A DNA stretch of 64,000 bases from Macrophomina tecta. Its lineage: Eukaryota; Ascomycota; Dothideomycetes; Botryosphaeriales; Botryosphaeriaceae. Shown one piece after another: positions 33,516 to 46,679 of the stretch. The stretch spans positions 682,001 to 746,000 of the forward strand of contig JAKSGN010000033.1 of the NCBI GenBank assembly GCA_024180945.1. Direction: 5' to 3'. The notes under the pieces were generated by a model. That model was given only the letters and a program-made list of their open reading frames with translations. It searched no databases and had not been told where the DNA came from. The translations under genes were made by a program, and so were the position numbers. The stretch's first letter is position 1. Every line of letters starts with the position of its first letter.

Positions 33516-34469
33516 TCGGTGGGCATAATAGCAGGTGCGGGGTAGACGTGCCGCGACCCGGAGATATGTTTCAATTGTCCGGTGGATTTCCTATCATGGC
33601 CTGGAGCCCTGTATGTCACAAGTTGGTGGATAGGATCGTCGACGAGATTTGAGACTCATGATACCCTGTATTGTTTCCGTTAGACCAGCTAGTCAGCGAA
33701 TCGAGGCTACTTGTCAGCTTGTCAGCCCACGTCTTAAAGGCTCCAGAGTCGTACAGTGGCGTGTTTGCGTGTTCGATGCTCGATAGCAGCCTCGGCTCGT
33801 GCCGCTGCGGCTGGAGGTGTTTCAGGAGGACCGGCAGCTTCAGCCGCGTGGTGTGCCACGGTACCTGCCTCCGGGCGCTGGGCTGCAGGCAATTAATGCC
33901 GCTGTTTGGCGGGGCTGTCACAAGGCGGGCTCGGAAGCGGTGGTGAGAGGGGTCTTTCCGCAGCAAGACTCAACTGCCGATCAAAGCTTGTGCGTGGAGA
34001 TGCTTCGCGGCGTCTGCAGCGGCTTCCGCATGACCATTTCCAGGCACGGAGCATGCAGGCCGTGTGCTGGGCTGCAGCACCCAGACGGCTCCGCGCTGAG
34101 AATTACCCGGCGAAACGTAGCCATGGTCCACTTCGGAGCCGAGCGCGTCGACGCCCCCGCGCCGCTCACGGTCGCCATACCGCTTTCGACACGGACGCAA
34201 CTCCACCAGGAGCTTGACGCGACTTCTCAGTGGATAATCCGCGGCTGTTCCTTCGTCTGGCGCGCAAATGCGGAAATCCGCCCTCCGGCGCTCCCTCGTG
34301 CCGTGTCCAAATCGACTAGAATGCGACTCAGACGTCGCAGCGCGCCATCATAAGAGCTGGAGCTGCTGCCGCTCCGCTGTCCTCAACGGACGAGCAGCCT
34401 GGTGTAGCCCACAAAGAGACCAAGCCAACCACCGTACCCTCGTTTACTGCAGAGCTCTCCCCCGCAGAG
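33516..34469. other. Intergenic, GC-rich
   Basis: About 950 bp between same-strand genes. An open frame at 33799-34353 has no motif and arginine-rich composition; I treat it as noise. No RNA or repeat is supported. Confidence 0.45.
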
Positions 34470-37339
34470 ATGGCGCCGCAGCCTGTGACTGTGCATCAAT
34501 TGACCGCAGGCTGGTCCTTTAAGCAGACGGATGCGTCAGATGATGCATGGTTGCCAGTCGCTTCTGTGCCCACGAATGTGCACCTGGACTTGATCGCCCA
34601 CGAGAAGTACGGCTATTTGCCCGCAGATCTCCCCTGCGAAAAGCCACCCTCATCACCACCCGAACCCGGCTAACCACTCCCCCCAACCAGGATCCCAGAC
34701 CCGTTCTTGGGCTTCAACGAGCTCGACGTCGAGTGGGTGGGCGAGAAGCCATGGACTTACAGGACGAAGCTGCCGGATGTCGGCTCCACGCCAGACGGCG
34801 CCGCAGCGGTGCTGGCCTTTGACGGGCTCGACACGTACGCCACAGTCAAGCTGAACGGCGACACCATTCTCAAGAGTGATAATATGTTCATCCCGCACCG
34901 CGTGGACGTGTCGAAGCACCTGAAGCCCGGCGCGGAGAACACGCTGGAGATCGATTTCCTGCCCGCCCTCGCCGAGGCCAAGAAGGTCAAGGATGCGCAC
35001 CCGGAGCACAAGTGGGTGGGGTTCAATGCCGACATGGCGAGGTTGGCGGTTCGGAAGGCGCAGTACCACTTGTAAGCGAGCGAGTTCTGCATCCCCCGTT
35101 AGCGATTGGGCCAAAGGCCACAAAAGGATCTGTTGCTGACCTTCCCACCAGTGGCTGGGACTGGGGACCAGTGCTCATCACCTGCGGTCCGTGGAAAGCC
35201 GTTCGACTGGAAATCTACGAGGCCAAGATCTCGGACTTGCGCGTCGACTACAAAGTGGAGGACGGGCTGAGGGCTGTAACGGGTACCATCACCGCTAGCG
35301 TCGAGGGCCACGCGGGCAAGACGGTGGCCTTCACGGGGCAGCTCGCTGGCAAGACTGTCTTCAAGGCGTCAGCAGAGGTGGCCAGAGACGGACAGGCAAA
35401 GACTGACTTTCGAGTGGACTCGCCCGAGCTCTGGTATCCCCACGGCTACGGCGCACAACCTTTATACGAGATCAGCGCGACGCTCACGGCTGATAATGTC
35501 GACCTGCACACGCTCCAGCACCGGGTCGGCTTCCGCAAAGCCGAACTCGTCCAGGATCCCGACGAAATTGGCAAGACGTTTTACTTTCGCATCAACGATG
35601 TCGACGTCTTCTGCGGCGGTTCCGATTGGATCCCGGCTGACAGCTTTACCCCGCGCATCACTGCCGAAAAATACCGCAGGTGGCTGAACACGATGGTCGA
35701 CGGGTATCAGGTCATGATTCGCGTCTGGGGCGGCGGAATCTGGGAGGTGGATGAGTTTTACGACATCTGCGACGAGCTCGGCATCCTGGTGTGGCAGGAC
35801 TTCATGTTTGGATGTGGAAATTACCCTGCGTTTCCGGAGATGCGGGAATCAATCCGGCAGGAGTCTGTGGCAAATCTGCGCAGAATCAGGCACCATGCCT
35901 CCATTGTGATCTATGCGGGCAACAACGAGGATTATCAGGTCCAAGAGCAGTTCGGCTTGACGTACAATTACGAGGATAAGGACCCGGAGCGGTGGCTGAA
36001 GACGGACTTCCCGGCACGATACATTTACGAAAAGGTGAGTTCATGTATTTGCGGTGTTGTGGGTCTTAAGAGCCCTTTCTAATGCCGTCAAATTATACTA
36101 TAGATCCTGCCTGAGGCTGTGGCTGCGGAAAGCCCGCACGTCCCCTACCATCCCGGATCTCCATGGGGCGACGGGTTGATCAGCTCCAACCCAACAGTCG
36201 GCGATATGCACCAGTGGAATGGTAAGTCGCGGATATATTTGCGCCAGAAGTGGCTAAAAACGGAGTACCCGCTAACGCGTTCCCAGTGTGGCATGGCACG
36301 CAGGAAAAATACCAGATCTTCGACACGTTAGGCGGCCGTTTCAACAGCGAGTTTGGGATGGAGGCGTTCCCGCACATTGACACCATCAAGTATTATGTTA
36401 CGGATGAGTCGCAGTTGTACCCGCAATCGCATATGATTGATTTCCACAACAAGGCAGACGGGCATGAGCGCAGAATAGCCACCTACCTGGTTGAGAACTT
36501 CCGCACGGTCACGGACCTCGAGGTATGCGAAAAGCGGAGCCTCTGCAGAAGCTTGCATTGACGACGCATAGGGATTTATTCACCTGACCCAGCTCTCGCA
36601 AGCCGAGGCGCTGATGTTCGGGTACCGTGGCTGGCGACGTCAATGGGGGCAGAAACGGTTCTGCGGCGGAGCGCTGGTGTGGCAGCTCAACGACTGCTGG
36701 CCGGTGACGTCGTGGGCCATCGTAGACTACTTCCAGCGCAAGAAGCCGGCGTACTATGCGATGCGCAGGGTTCTCGCGCCGATTGCCGTGGCGGTCAAGC
36801 GGGCGCACCACGATTGGAGCGTGGTGCACGCGCGGCCGGCGAAGACGAGCGCTTGGGAGCTCTGGGTGGCATCGAGCCAGACGTCAGATGTCAAGGCGAC
36901 GGTCGAATTGCGCTTCATCTCAGTCGCGACGGGGTCGGAGATCAAGGAGGCGGTTGTGAAGAAGGACGTCACGATCGTCGCTAACGGCACTACGGACCTG
37001 CTTTCCGGCACCATCGATAACGTGCGCGAGGAGCCGCACGTTCTGGCGGCCCGCATCTGGGTCGACGGGCAGGTTGTGTCCCGGGACGTTGACTGGCCGC
37101 AGCCGCTCAAGTACCTGGATTTCGCCGATCGTGGCGTGCAGGTCGTGCAGCAGAGCGGCCGCAGCATCCGGGTGACGGCGGCGAGGCCGACCAAGGGTCT
37201 GGTGTTCGAGGAGCGCGAGGGCGTGCTGGTCAACGACAGCGCCATCGACGTCGTGCCGGGCGACGAGCAGGTGCTGACGGTGCGTGGGCTGGGGCCGCAG
37301 GATGCGCAGCTGCGGTGGAGATACCTGGGGCAGCAGTAG
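34470..37339 (+). CDS. mndB: Beta-mannosidase, GH2 (MndB-like, intracellular)
   Basis: Removes terminal beta-mannose from mannan and N-glycan fragments. Six exons (34470-34606, 34691-35071, 35152-36034, 36104-36221, 36287-36522, 36572-37339) give 840 residues, normal for the cytosolic B type. Introns are 49-84 nt and every phase agrees, e.g. AHEK/IPDPFLGFNELD and QYHF/GWDWGP. Family motifs include RVWGGGIWEVDEFYDICDEL (here spelt in one block), WQDFMFGC and GALVWQLNDCWPV. The acid/base glutamate is in GNNED (~Glu432) and the nucleophile in SEFGMEAFP (~Glu528). No signal peptide is present, which separates it from secreted MndA-type enzymes. Confidence 0.94.
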
Positions 37340-37361
37340 GCAGGCAGGCAGGCAGGCAGCA
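37338..37361. repeat. CAGG microsatellite
   Basis: A short run of CAGG/AGGC tetranucleotides directly after the beta-mannosidase stop codon. Confidence 0.6.
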
Positions 37362-38383
37362 GAAGAACGACGGCGCTGACGGTTACACACACGGGGCGTG
37401 GCGTGCTCATGACCTGACGACGAGGCATGCAGGGAACAGCCGGCAGCAGTCACGATACATAGTTAGACCGGGGTGGAGACTGCATCTGCTGGCAGCGCAA
37501 GTGGGTGCTGGGTGGAATGCGCTCGGCTTGGCGGCCATTGGGATGTCTTCTGGGCAGTGGGAAGCAGCGGAGCACCCGGCGTGGCTACGAGGCGGGCATG
37601 GAAGTTGCCAGATTAATTGCACGCGCTACTCCTACAATCTCAACAGCGTGAGGCGCTCATTTCCCTCTCGCACGTCTGCCATGCCGCGGGCGCAGGGTGG
37701 GCCGCCGCGAGGGCTGGTGTGTTTGGCGCAGCAGGCCGCCGTCGTGCCAGCACCAGGCCAGCCCGCTAGCAGCTGCAGCACTGGAGCAGCTGGAGCTGGA
37801 GGGTGTGGGTGTGCGCCGCAGGGCCCTCTTCTTCGCTTGCTGTCCTCTCCAAATCCCACCTATCAGCCAGTGGCGGCGCGCGGAGGCACGGCGCGGAGCG
37901 CCAGTTACAGAGCCTCGGGCGCTGCATGCAGCGCAGCCCACGACCAGGCACTGCGGGGGACTCCCCTGCCGCCCTAGAAATCTGGGGTTCTCCCGCCGAT
38001 GCTTCCCTCCTGCTAGTAGCTGCAGATCGCATCCGTGTTTTCTGAACCACCTACGCTGCCTTTTCTTCGGAAGCGCTGCTGCGTTTATTTTGTGCCACCC
38101 CTTCCGCTGCCCCGGCCGTCCCGACTCCTCTCTTTATCCGATCCTCGCCGCTCCTTTTTCAGAAGCACGTTACCCGGCCCGGTCCCCGACTGTGACCTCA
38201 CTGCGCACATCATACCTCTATCGGCCCTCCCCCACCGGCGCCTTAACATCACCCTCTTCCAGTGATGCCGACGCTTTCATGCTCCCGACGATAATTGCTC
38301 CACTCTTCCTCCCACCGGACGCGTCCTGACCAAGCTAGAGCCTCGCGCACCGGTGCCGAGGCACAACTCTCCACCTACCGTGA
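37362..38383. other. Intergenic, promoter of the Zn2Cys6 gene
   Basis: About 1 kb without a supported gene. The last ~250 bp are pyrimidine-rich, as expected for a fungal 5' leader. Confidence 0.45.
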
Positions 38384-40975
38384 ATGTTCCACACCTTCCA
38401 GAGCGCTGCGGCCCTGCCGGGCTCGACTGAGGGCGGAGACCCCACGAAGCCCTCTCGGTCGAGCTCGCGCCGCATTTCCACCACCAACGCCTGCGTTGAG
38501 TGCCGCCGCCGCAAGATCCGCTGCGATGGCACCCAGCCCTGCGGCCAGTGCCTGTGGTACCAGCACCCAGAGCTGTGCAGCTACTCGAAGCCTGCCCAGC
38601 GGGTGGTGCCATCGCGCAAGTGAGTCGACTCTGCATTCGGCACCCCGTATTCTCTGCCTGTGCAACGTCACGCGGCATGGATAACCTTGCTAATTCTTCT
38701 TCAGGCTCGTCGAAAAGCTGCAGGGCCACATAGATCAGCAGAAGCTGATTTTGGAACGACTGTTTCCCGGGAAGGATCTCGAGGCTCTCAGCTCCACGCC
38801 GCGCGAGGAGCTACTTAACCTAGCCCTCACGCTCCCGGCTCCCTCAGCAACTTCTCCCGCCGTATCCATACCCCAGACAACCTCTGAACCGACGCCAGAC
38901 TCAGATGGGCCTGAGAGCCTGGAAGCGGCGCTGGAGGCCGCTCCCGATGAGAACCCAGAGTGGGATGAAGCCAGGAAACATCAGATAAAAATCCAAGGAA
39001 TTTCTGACGACGTCAACGGCTTGTCGCTATCGGTGGACAGGCCGTCCTCCTACGTGGGCGTGTCGTCCATGACGGCAGCCCTCAAGGTCATCGTGAAGAC
39101 CGCTCCAGTCGCCAAGTCGTACATCAACTACAAGCAGACCGAAACCGCACTCCCCAGTCGAAGTGGCACTCCCCCGCCTGAGTTCCGGGACACCAGCCCT
39201 AACGCCCTACCCAATGTGGAGACCGGATTGGACCTGATCGACAACTACTTCGAGAGAGTGCATCCCTTTTTTCCCATGGTCGAGGAATCTAAATTCCGGG
39301 CCGCCTACATCCGCCAGCAGAGATGGGACTCGGCCTGGCTTGCTCTCCTGAACATGGTCTTCGCCCTGGGCTCCCTGGCATCATCGACTGCAGACAATGA
39401 GGCACACTACGTATTCTTCGTCCGAGCACGGAAACACCTCAGCCTGGAGACATTCGGAAGCGGAAATCTCGAGGTCCTTCAGGCCCTGGGAATAATGACG
39501 GGCTACTATATGCATTACCTGAACCGTCCGAACGAAGCAAGCTGTCTAATGGGAGCCACGCTTCGCATGGCCACGGGCTTGGGGTTGCATCGCGAGTATT
39601 CAAATCCTGCTTCGCCGAATCCCAAGCCCAATGGTATGGCGAAATCACGGACAGATGCCCAGATTGCGGAGACCAGGAGACGCACCTGGTGGAGCCTGTT
39701 CTGTTTGGATGTCTGGGCCTCGACCACCACAAGCAGACCCTCGCTAGGGCGTATCAGCTCTGCAGTCACAGTGCTCCCTCCTGGAAAGGTACTGGAAGAT
39801 GTAAGTTTACCCCGCACGTTGGTCGTCTCTCCTTCTAACGAATCATGTCGCAGCCGTCGAGTCCTGAGAGCCTGCAAGACCTCCGAGTATTACCTTTAAT
39901 CTACAATATCGAGTTCTGCAAGATTGCCTCTAGGATCCAGGATACGCTTGCGACTTCGCCGCTGCTGAAATACGAGGACCTTGTTCAAATCGATAATGAC
40001 CTAGTCAGCTGGCGCAACAACCTGCCATCGATCCTAGCAACAAATGAGCCTTGCCCGGAATTCCTCCGGGTGCCGCGGTCCGTCATGAAGTGGCGGTACG
40101 AGAATCTGCGGGTTGTGCTGCACAGGCCTTTCCTCTTGAGCACCGCACTCAAACGGACTCCGTTTGCCAATCTCAGCGCAGAGGAGAAGGTCGCCGTTGG
40201 AAAATGCAGGGTTATTGCTGCCCAGAACATCGAGGACATCAGTAATGAGTGCACGCCTGACCTCATCTCCGGCTGGAACGCAGTGTGGTTCTGCTTCCAG
40301 GCGTGTATGGTCCCATTGATCAGCTTGTTTGCTGACATCAGCAACCCTGATGAGGTATCCAAATGGCGCAGTCAGATCGACATGGCCCTGAACTTCTTCG
40401 ATCGAATGGACCGGTATAGCGTTGCGGCCAAGAAGAGCAGGGAAGCCATAGCAAGATTGGCTGAGGCTAGCAAAGTCAACCAAGAGCAGCTGGAGGAGCA
40501 GATGCGCCAAAGACAGCTCATGTGGGAGCAACAGCGTGCAGCCAGCGCACAGGCCAATGCAAATAACGAGGGGCAGAACTTCCAGCAAATCGGGGAGGCG
40601 ACGCACTCGCCATCGCAGCAACAACAGCTCCAACAGCAGGCGCAACAGCAGCAACAGCGACAGCACAGTCCCAATAACCCAATGAACTCGGTGAACCCCA
40701 ACCAGCCTTTCCCGCCAGGCTTCGTGCCTGGACAGCAGCCGTTCCCAAACGTGGGTGGCATGTCCGGCATCGGGATGGGGGTGTGGCCGCCTCCTGAAAT
40801 GGGACCAGGCGGGCCCTCCAGCCTCGGATCGCTCTCTGGCTTCTGGGATGAGATGATGTGGGACACATTCCCCGAGATCTCTGAAGATCCGTTTGGGGGG
40901 TTCAACGGCGAGTTCGACTTCCCGCCGGCCAGCCAGGACGGTGGCGGCGCACCATGTTGGCAGTTGGGCAATTGA
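38384..40975 (+). CDS. Zn2Cys6 (Gal4-type) transcription factor
   Basis: Predicted nuclear regulator, 817 residues from exons 38384-38619, 38705-39800 and 39854-40975 (introns 85 and 53 nt). The binuclear zinc cluster is complete with C37, C40, C47, C53, C56 and C65 (CVECRRRKIRCDGTQPC then GQCLWYQHPELC), followed by a basic linker and LVEKLQGHIDQQKLILERL, a short dimerisation helix. The fungal-specific factor domain (PF04082-like) spans about 220-520, including LIDNYFERVHPFFPMVEE, ATLRMATGLGLHREY and ETRRRTWWSLFCLDVW. The C-terminal ~200 residues are glutamine-rich, then Pro/Gly-rich, and end in an acidic aromatic stretch (FWDEMMWDTFPEISEDPFGG) that looks like an activation domain. No neighbouring cluster tells its targets. 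Confidence 0.9.
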
Positions 40976-41728
40976 CAGAGGGAGGCCTAGAGAGGGGCAA
41001 CACGTTACCACTTCATGAAAGATGATCATATAATGCTGGGATTGCTGGCCTGCACAGCGAGATGGGGCCATAAAAAGGGATGGGAGGGATGGGTTGTGGG
41101 TTGGATGGAGTCCTTTTTCCTTGTTGGATGATGGGTCGTGACGCTGGGATCGCAAAGCATAACATGTACGAATCACGGTCGCTGTCGTCTGTTCGTCTTT
41201 GTTGTTGTCGTCGGTGGGGCTTCGCGAGCGGGTGATCTTCGCCGGTTTTTACGTTCTGTACCATACATACCCGTTCCTGCAAATGATAGCCGTGGGGCAA
41301 AAGAACAGCTGACAACACACTGCTCTCGGCCGACGCGAGTGAGCTCCGCGGTGGTGGTGCGGCGGGCGGCGGAGACGGGCGGACGGGGACGGACGAAAAT
41401 TGCGCAGCAGTGTCGCGGCATCACGATCTTCGAGCATTGCGCACGGGAGTGCGCGGGCGTCGGAGAGAGTGGGAGGATTGCTGGGCAGCGAGCGGGTGCT
41501 TAGGCGAGCGGCAGCGGGAGGGAGCTGGCTGGCTGGCGGATGGTTACTTACGGCTTGCGTCACGGAACGTCGGATACTACGGGCACCGTTAGGTTGGTAA
41601 TTTCAAGTCAATCCCTTTCCGCTGCTCACCATCGCCAGCAAACTCTTTTCCAGCTCTCCGTGACTGCTGATTCCTTGCCTTCACTCCCTGCTCGAGCCTC
41701 GAGTCCACCGGTGCCCTCGCCCCCGATC

Positions 41729-41760
<32 letters not shown>

Positions 41761-42181
41761 CGAGACAGCTGCCTGCCTGGTCAGCCCTGTGAGAGCTAAG
41801 GCCTAAGGGGGACGCTACTTATCGCCGCCTTATCGACCTCGAATTTCTACAGCAACGCCGAGAGATAGAGACGCGCCGCAAGTCGCCGACCGCACGCTGC
41901 AACACGCCCGCCCCGCATCCAGTTGCGAGTGACTCTCTCCTTTCAGGCAGCCTCGTCCTGCGAAAACCACTCTCCGACGTGCCAACGCTTCACTGGGGCC
42001 GTGCAAAGCTGTCACCCAGCAAAAAAAGACCCACGCTCGCACGCCGCGCTCCCCTCAGCTCTATCACGACTCAATCACCCGGCGCTTAATTGCAGCCTCT
42101 AGCGCTCGGACTCGTCGTCTCGTCGTCTTTTCCTGACGTATCTCTCTGCCCCGCGCGCGCGATATCCGCACATTCAGCACA
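40976..42181. other. Intergenic with CCG microsatellite
   Basis: 1.2 kb with no supported gene. A (CCG)n tract of about 11 repeats lies at 41728-41760. The last 400 bp are the pyrimidine-rich leader of the PIS1 gene. Confidence 0.5.
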
Positions 42182-43170
42182 ATGTCGACGGCGGAGAAGC
42201 ATCTGGCCAACGGCAACGGCAGCTTGCAGCCTGCTTCGGGCCAGCCGGAGGAAGAGGAAAACATCTTCATGTTCATTCCCAACCAGATTGGTAAGCTCGT
42301 GGCCCATCCCACGCGTAAGAAACCACGCGCTGACATCCGCCTCCCGCGGTGCAGGCTACTCCCGCATCGTCCTCGCCGTCGCCTCCCTATACTACATGCC
42401 GCTACATCCGCGTACCTGTTCGCTTCTCTACAGCGTATCCTGTCTGCTCGACGCGCTCGATGGCTTGGCCGCGCGCAAATTCAACCAATCTACAAAGTTT
42501 GGCGCCGTGCTGGACATGGTGACGGATCGGTGCACGACGGCCTGTCTGCTGGTTTTCCTGGCTTCCGCGTTCCCGCGCTGGTCGCTCGTCTTCCAAGGCC
42601 TGATCAGTCTGGATCTGGCCAGCCACTACATGCACATGTACGCGACGCTGAGCATGGGAGGTTCCGGCCAGAGCCACAAGAAGGTCGACGAGAGCAGGAG
42701 CTGGATCTTGAAGCAATACTACTCGAATAACGTATGTGGGGGATTTTTTTTTTTTTTTTCAGGGTTGTTGAGAATGGTCTGGATGGCTAACACTTTCGTA
42801 GAAAGTCCTGTTCACCTTCTGCGCTCTGAATGAGCTCTTCTTCATCGCGCTCTACCTCCTTTCCTTCTCCTCGCCGCTCCTCACCCCTTCGCTCCTCCAG
42901 TCGCAGCCCTCCAGCCTTACCCCCGGCACGCCCGCCGCCCCTAAGCCGTCGCTTCTGTTCACCAGCCCGTGGTCTGCTGGTGCAATGGAGATGGCGCGCG
43001 CGAACAAAATGGATAGCACTGTTCCATGGATTCTGGCCATCGTGTCTTTCCCGGTAATGGCTGGCAAGCAGTTCATCAACGTCGTCCAGCTCGTCAAGGC
43101 GAGCAAGTGGCTTGCTGAGGGTGATAGGGAAGAGAGGAGGAAGCAGGGGCTTCCCAAGAAGAAGAACTAG
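42182..43170 (+). CDS. PIS1: Phosphatidylinositol synthase
   Basis: CDP-diacylglycerol:inositol 3-phosphatidyltransferase of the ER, which makes phosphatidylinositol. Exons 42182-42290, 42355-42731 and 42802-43170 give 284 residues; introns are 64 and 70 nt, the second carrying a T run. The CDP-alcohol phosphotransferase signature DG-x2-AR-x8-G-x3-D-x3-D is complete: D72-G73, A76-R77, G86, D90, D94. Hydrophobic helices flank it (RIVLAVASLYYMPL, LLVFLASAF, VLFTFCALNELFFIALYLL, WILAIVSFPVMAGKQFI). The C-terminus is lysine-rich (QGLPKKKN). A ~35-residue Ser/Pro loop separates the last helices. Confidence 0.95.
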
Positions 43171-44668
43171 AGGAGAGCAGAGCTCAAGGCGTCTGCGGGA
43201 GAACTCACTCCCCCGGACTAGTCTCACCTCCCCAATGTCTTCGGATCGGCTCCCGATGGTGGTGAGGTTTGATACTTCCGTCGAGCGAGCCACACCGCGA
43301 GCTGAAGGGACTGACGGGCATATGGCGATTATCCTGAGCTCTATTGGAATGCATACCCGTCAATGGACTGGCCATGCTACTTTTCTGGACCTCAGCCCCG
43401 GATATCGTTGTGGATGGCACGGTTACTGCAGCTTACGGAACTGCACCTAGGAGTTGAGAAGCTCTCTACTTTCATTTTACGAGGGCTGCTTTCCAACCTT
43501 CCGTTTTTGGTTTATCTTGTCCTAGCGCCTGCCGCTCTTCGAACCGCCCTTTTTTTTTTTTTTTTTTTTTTCCTCGGCAGCTTCAAGAGATCTATCCAAG
43601 TCGCACCCGAGTAGGGAAAGCAAAGGGGAATATTGCTGGCGGCTGGCTCATCGAATTTCACAACTGGTTTGCGACCGGCGTCCGCAGTTCTTTTTGAGGG
43701 CAACATTTTTCTTTTTTTCTTTTTGACAAGCTTCTCTCTCTTTGGGAACCCTTTTCCGTTTCTTTCTCCTTGAACCATTTTGGTCTTCCTTCTGCACTGT
43801 AGGGTCGTCGATGGCGTGCACATGTGTTTGCGCGGATGGGCATAGAAAGGAGGCAAATTTGACAAAAACTTCTGGAGAAACGTGTTAGGATATATCAGCG
43901 AGGCTGTTTTCGTGTATACACGTCTAATATTTAATATCCACATGTCAGAAACGAAGGACACGATGATGCGGGGTGTATATAGTACGGCCATTCGGCATGC
44001 TACGTTTCGCGGGAGGGCACGGAGGAGTCTGCTGAGCTGGCAAAGGCGGCGAGGCGGGCATTGTTGGATGGAGCAGCGGCACAGATGTACCTGTTGGGTA
44101 AGGATCCTATAGGAGCGAGCGGCATGGGGGGCTGGAGCTTATGTCATGCACACAGCTCGCTGGTGCGTTTTTGTGGCTTGACCTCCACTTTCCGCAAGCC
44201 TTTACTCGCTCGGCGGACGTCTCTCAACCCTTTTTCCCCATTGGACCGACGCATCTCGGACAGGCAGCAGCATACCACTTCGCGTCGCTTTTGCTTATCT
44301 TGCACGTCATATCGGAAGATGGTGGCTCGGTTGCACGAGCGAGCTTAACGCCGTCCGCCTTCTTTGCGAGCTGCGCGCGCGGTCGTCCGCTGCGGACCGG
44401 GTCGCGATTGTGTGTTGGCTGGAAGCTGGGCCTAGTTTTGGAGGACCTCCACACCGATTCGTGGTAACCAACTAGTGAGCTATTCGGCTGCTGCTCTTGA
44501 GTTGCTGGATTGCACCCTTGGGGCTCTTGTCCGATCCCGTTATCTCCTTGACGAGTTGATCGCGTCTTGGTGGTGACCTTTTGTTAGCCACTAGTTTGTT
44601 GGCGTTGTCTCGACATCTTCTTGGTCAATTGACCACTTTCTTTCAGTCTCCTTCTCTACGCCGAGAAG
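43171..44668. other. Intergenic, no supported gene
   Basis: 1.5 kb with a T22 run at 43550-43571. I tested the frames here by eye and none has a motif or signal peptide worth calling. No tRNA pattern was seen. Confidence 0.5.
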
Positions 44669-46679
44669 ATGGCGTCGGCCCGTCATTCTCGCTCCTCATC
44701 GACCGTTCTCCTCCCCTTCGTCCTCTCCCTCCTCTCCCTTCCGCTCCTGAGCTGCTGCCTCGCGCCGCCTCAGTCCGTAGCGGACAGATCCTCGTCCTCT
44801 TCGCCGCTCGTCGGTGCCGCCCAGCTCTTCAGGCAGAAGAACTTGCAGCACTTCCTACACCAACAACCACAACAGCAGGGCCCGGCGGGCTTCGAGAGCG
44901 GAGATGACGATTGGGATGTTGCTGATGAAGGTGAAGAAGAGGAAGTGAATGGGTGGGATGAGTGGGCGAGGGAGAGATATGTAGTGAGGGATCCGCTTGA
45001 TGAAGAGTTCGATCGGATGGTGGAGGAGACGCTGGAGCATTGGCATGTGCCGGGATTGTCGGTTGCGGTGGTGCATGGGGACAGTACGTTTGCAAAGGTC
45101 GGTATTCTCTGTGAGCATGGGAGCAGGCCGCAAACCTGCTGTTGCGCGATATCAAGATACATTGCTCACTAAAAATCAGGGCTACGGCAAAGCTGGATTC
45201 CCCTCCAAGAACGCTACACCAGAGACCCTCTACTACGTCGGCTCCACCACCAAGTCCTTCACTGCGGCATCGATCCTGCTCCTCATCGAAGACAGCCGCA
45301 GGAACGGCAGCAACCTCCCGCGCCTGGAGCTCACAACCCCAGTCTCGAGCATCATCCGCGACGAGTTCGTCCTTCCAGACACGTACGCCACCGCCAAAGC
45401 GACCCTCGAAGATCTCCTCACCCACCGCACCGGCATGCCTCGCCACGATCTGTCCTACGGCGAATCCACCCTCCGCGGCTACGTCGAGAATCTGCGCCAC
45501 CTGCCCATGACCGCGGACCTGCGCACGACATGGCAGTACTGCAACATGATGTACACGACACTCGCCTACATCATCGAGAAGCTGACCTCGACCTCCTACC
45601 CGGAATTCGTCCGCACCCGCATCCTCGCGCCGCTCAGCATGGCCAACACCTTCGGCGACGTCGACGACGCCCTGGCCCGCGCCCCGCACCACCTCTCCAC
45701 CCCGTACTATTGGGACAACGCGACCAAATCCTTCGTCGAGGAGCCTTACCTCCGCTCCAACGTCCTGTACGGCGCGGGCAACATCCTCAGCAGTGTGTCT
45801 GACTACGCAAAGTACCTGCGCGCGCTGCTGGCCCGCCGCCCGAACTTCTTCCCCAGCCAGCAGGGGTTCTCGGAGCTGCGCAAGGCCCGCATGCTCGAGG
45901 CGGTCGAGGAGGACTACGCCCCCTGGTCCGGCCCGCCGCTGTACGGCCTCGCGTGGACGCGCCAGAGCTACCGCGGCCTCGAGCTGTTCTCGCACAACGG
46001 CGCGGTCACGGGGTACGGCGCGAGCATGGCGTACGCGCCCAAGGCGGGCTGGGCCGTCGCCGTCATGGCCAACACCGAGATGGCCGGCAATGCGGCGGCG
46101 GATCGCGTGCTATACGCGCTGCTGGACGGGCTGGTGGGCACGCCGGTCGCGGAGCGCAAGGATTGGGTCAAGCACTACGACGGCTTGGTGGAGGAGGCGA
46201 GGCGGAAGCAGAGGCGTGCGCGCGCGATCTTGTATCCGGACGCGCCGGGCGCGCACGAGGCGCTGCCGCTGAGGCTGCCGTTGCAGAGGTATGCGGGGAG
46301 GTATGCGCATCCGGGCTACGGGGAGCTGGTGTTCGACGTCGTGGACGGGCATGCGGCGTCGCCTTTTGGCCACGGGCAGCAGGCGAGTGGGCAGGCCGAG
46401 GGGACGGAGACGGCGCAGAAGACGACCGAGAAGCATTTGCACGCGTCCGTCTCCGACAAGACGTGGGAGTACGAGCTCTGCCTCGAACACGTCTCGGGCG
46501 AGTTCTTCATGGCGTGGACCGGCCCGCCGCCGCACCGGCCCAATGCCCTGTTCATGACTGACATGCCCAAGAAGGCGGCTTTTCAGGTCGGCGTGAGCGG
46601 GAAGGTGGAGCGGTTGCTCGTGGCTTTCGAGCCGAAGATGGGGGATGAGATGATTGTATTCGAGCGTGTGGGCGTGTGA
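44669..46679 (+). CDS. Secreted beta-lactamase-fold serine hydrolase (class C/D-aminopeptidase-like)
   Basis: 642 residues from exons 44669-45097 and 45180-46679 (82-nt intron). A signal peptide is predicted (STVLLPFVLSLLSLPLLSCC). Residues ~60-110 are a Gln-rich then acidic insert. The penicillin-binding/beta-lactamase core follows: STTK with Ser165 and Lys168, the YxN motif YCN at 263-265, and SHNGAVTGYG in place of the KTG box. LLTHRTGMPRHD is the usual class-C-like helix. The last ~130 residues form a separate beta-rich domain seen in LACTB-like and D-amino-acid hydrolases. Fungal members hydrolyse varied esters, amides or lactones, so the substrate is open. No secondary-metabolite genes are adjacent. 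Confidence 0.85.

Noticed and set aside
33799..34353. 184-codon frame between thaumatin-like and beta-mannosidase genes
   Set aside because: Arginine/proline-rich, no start context, no domain, and overlapped by equally long frames in other phases.
44829..45995. 388-codon minus-strand frame
   Set aside because: Antisense to the beta-lactamase-fold gene, whose catalytic motifs prove the plus strand.
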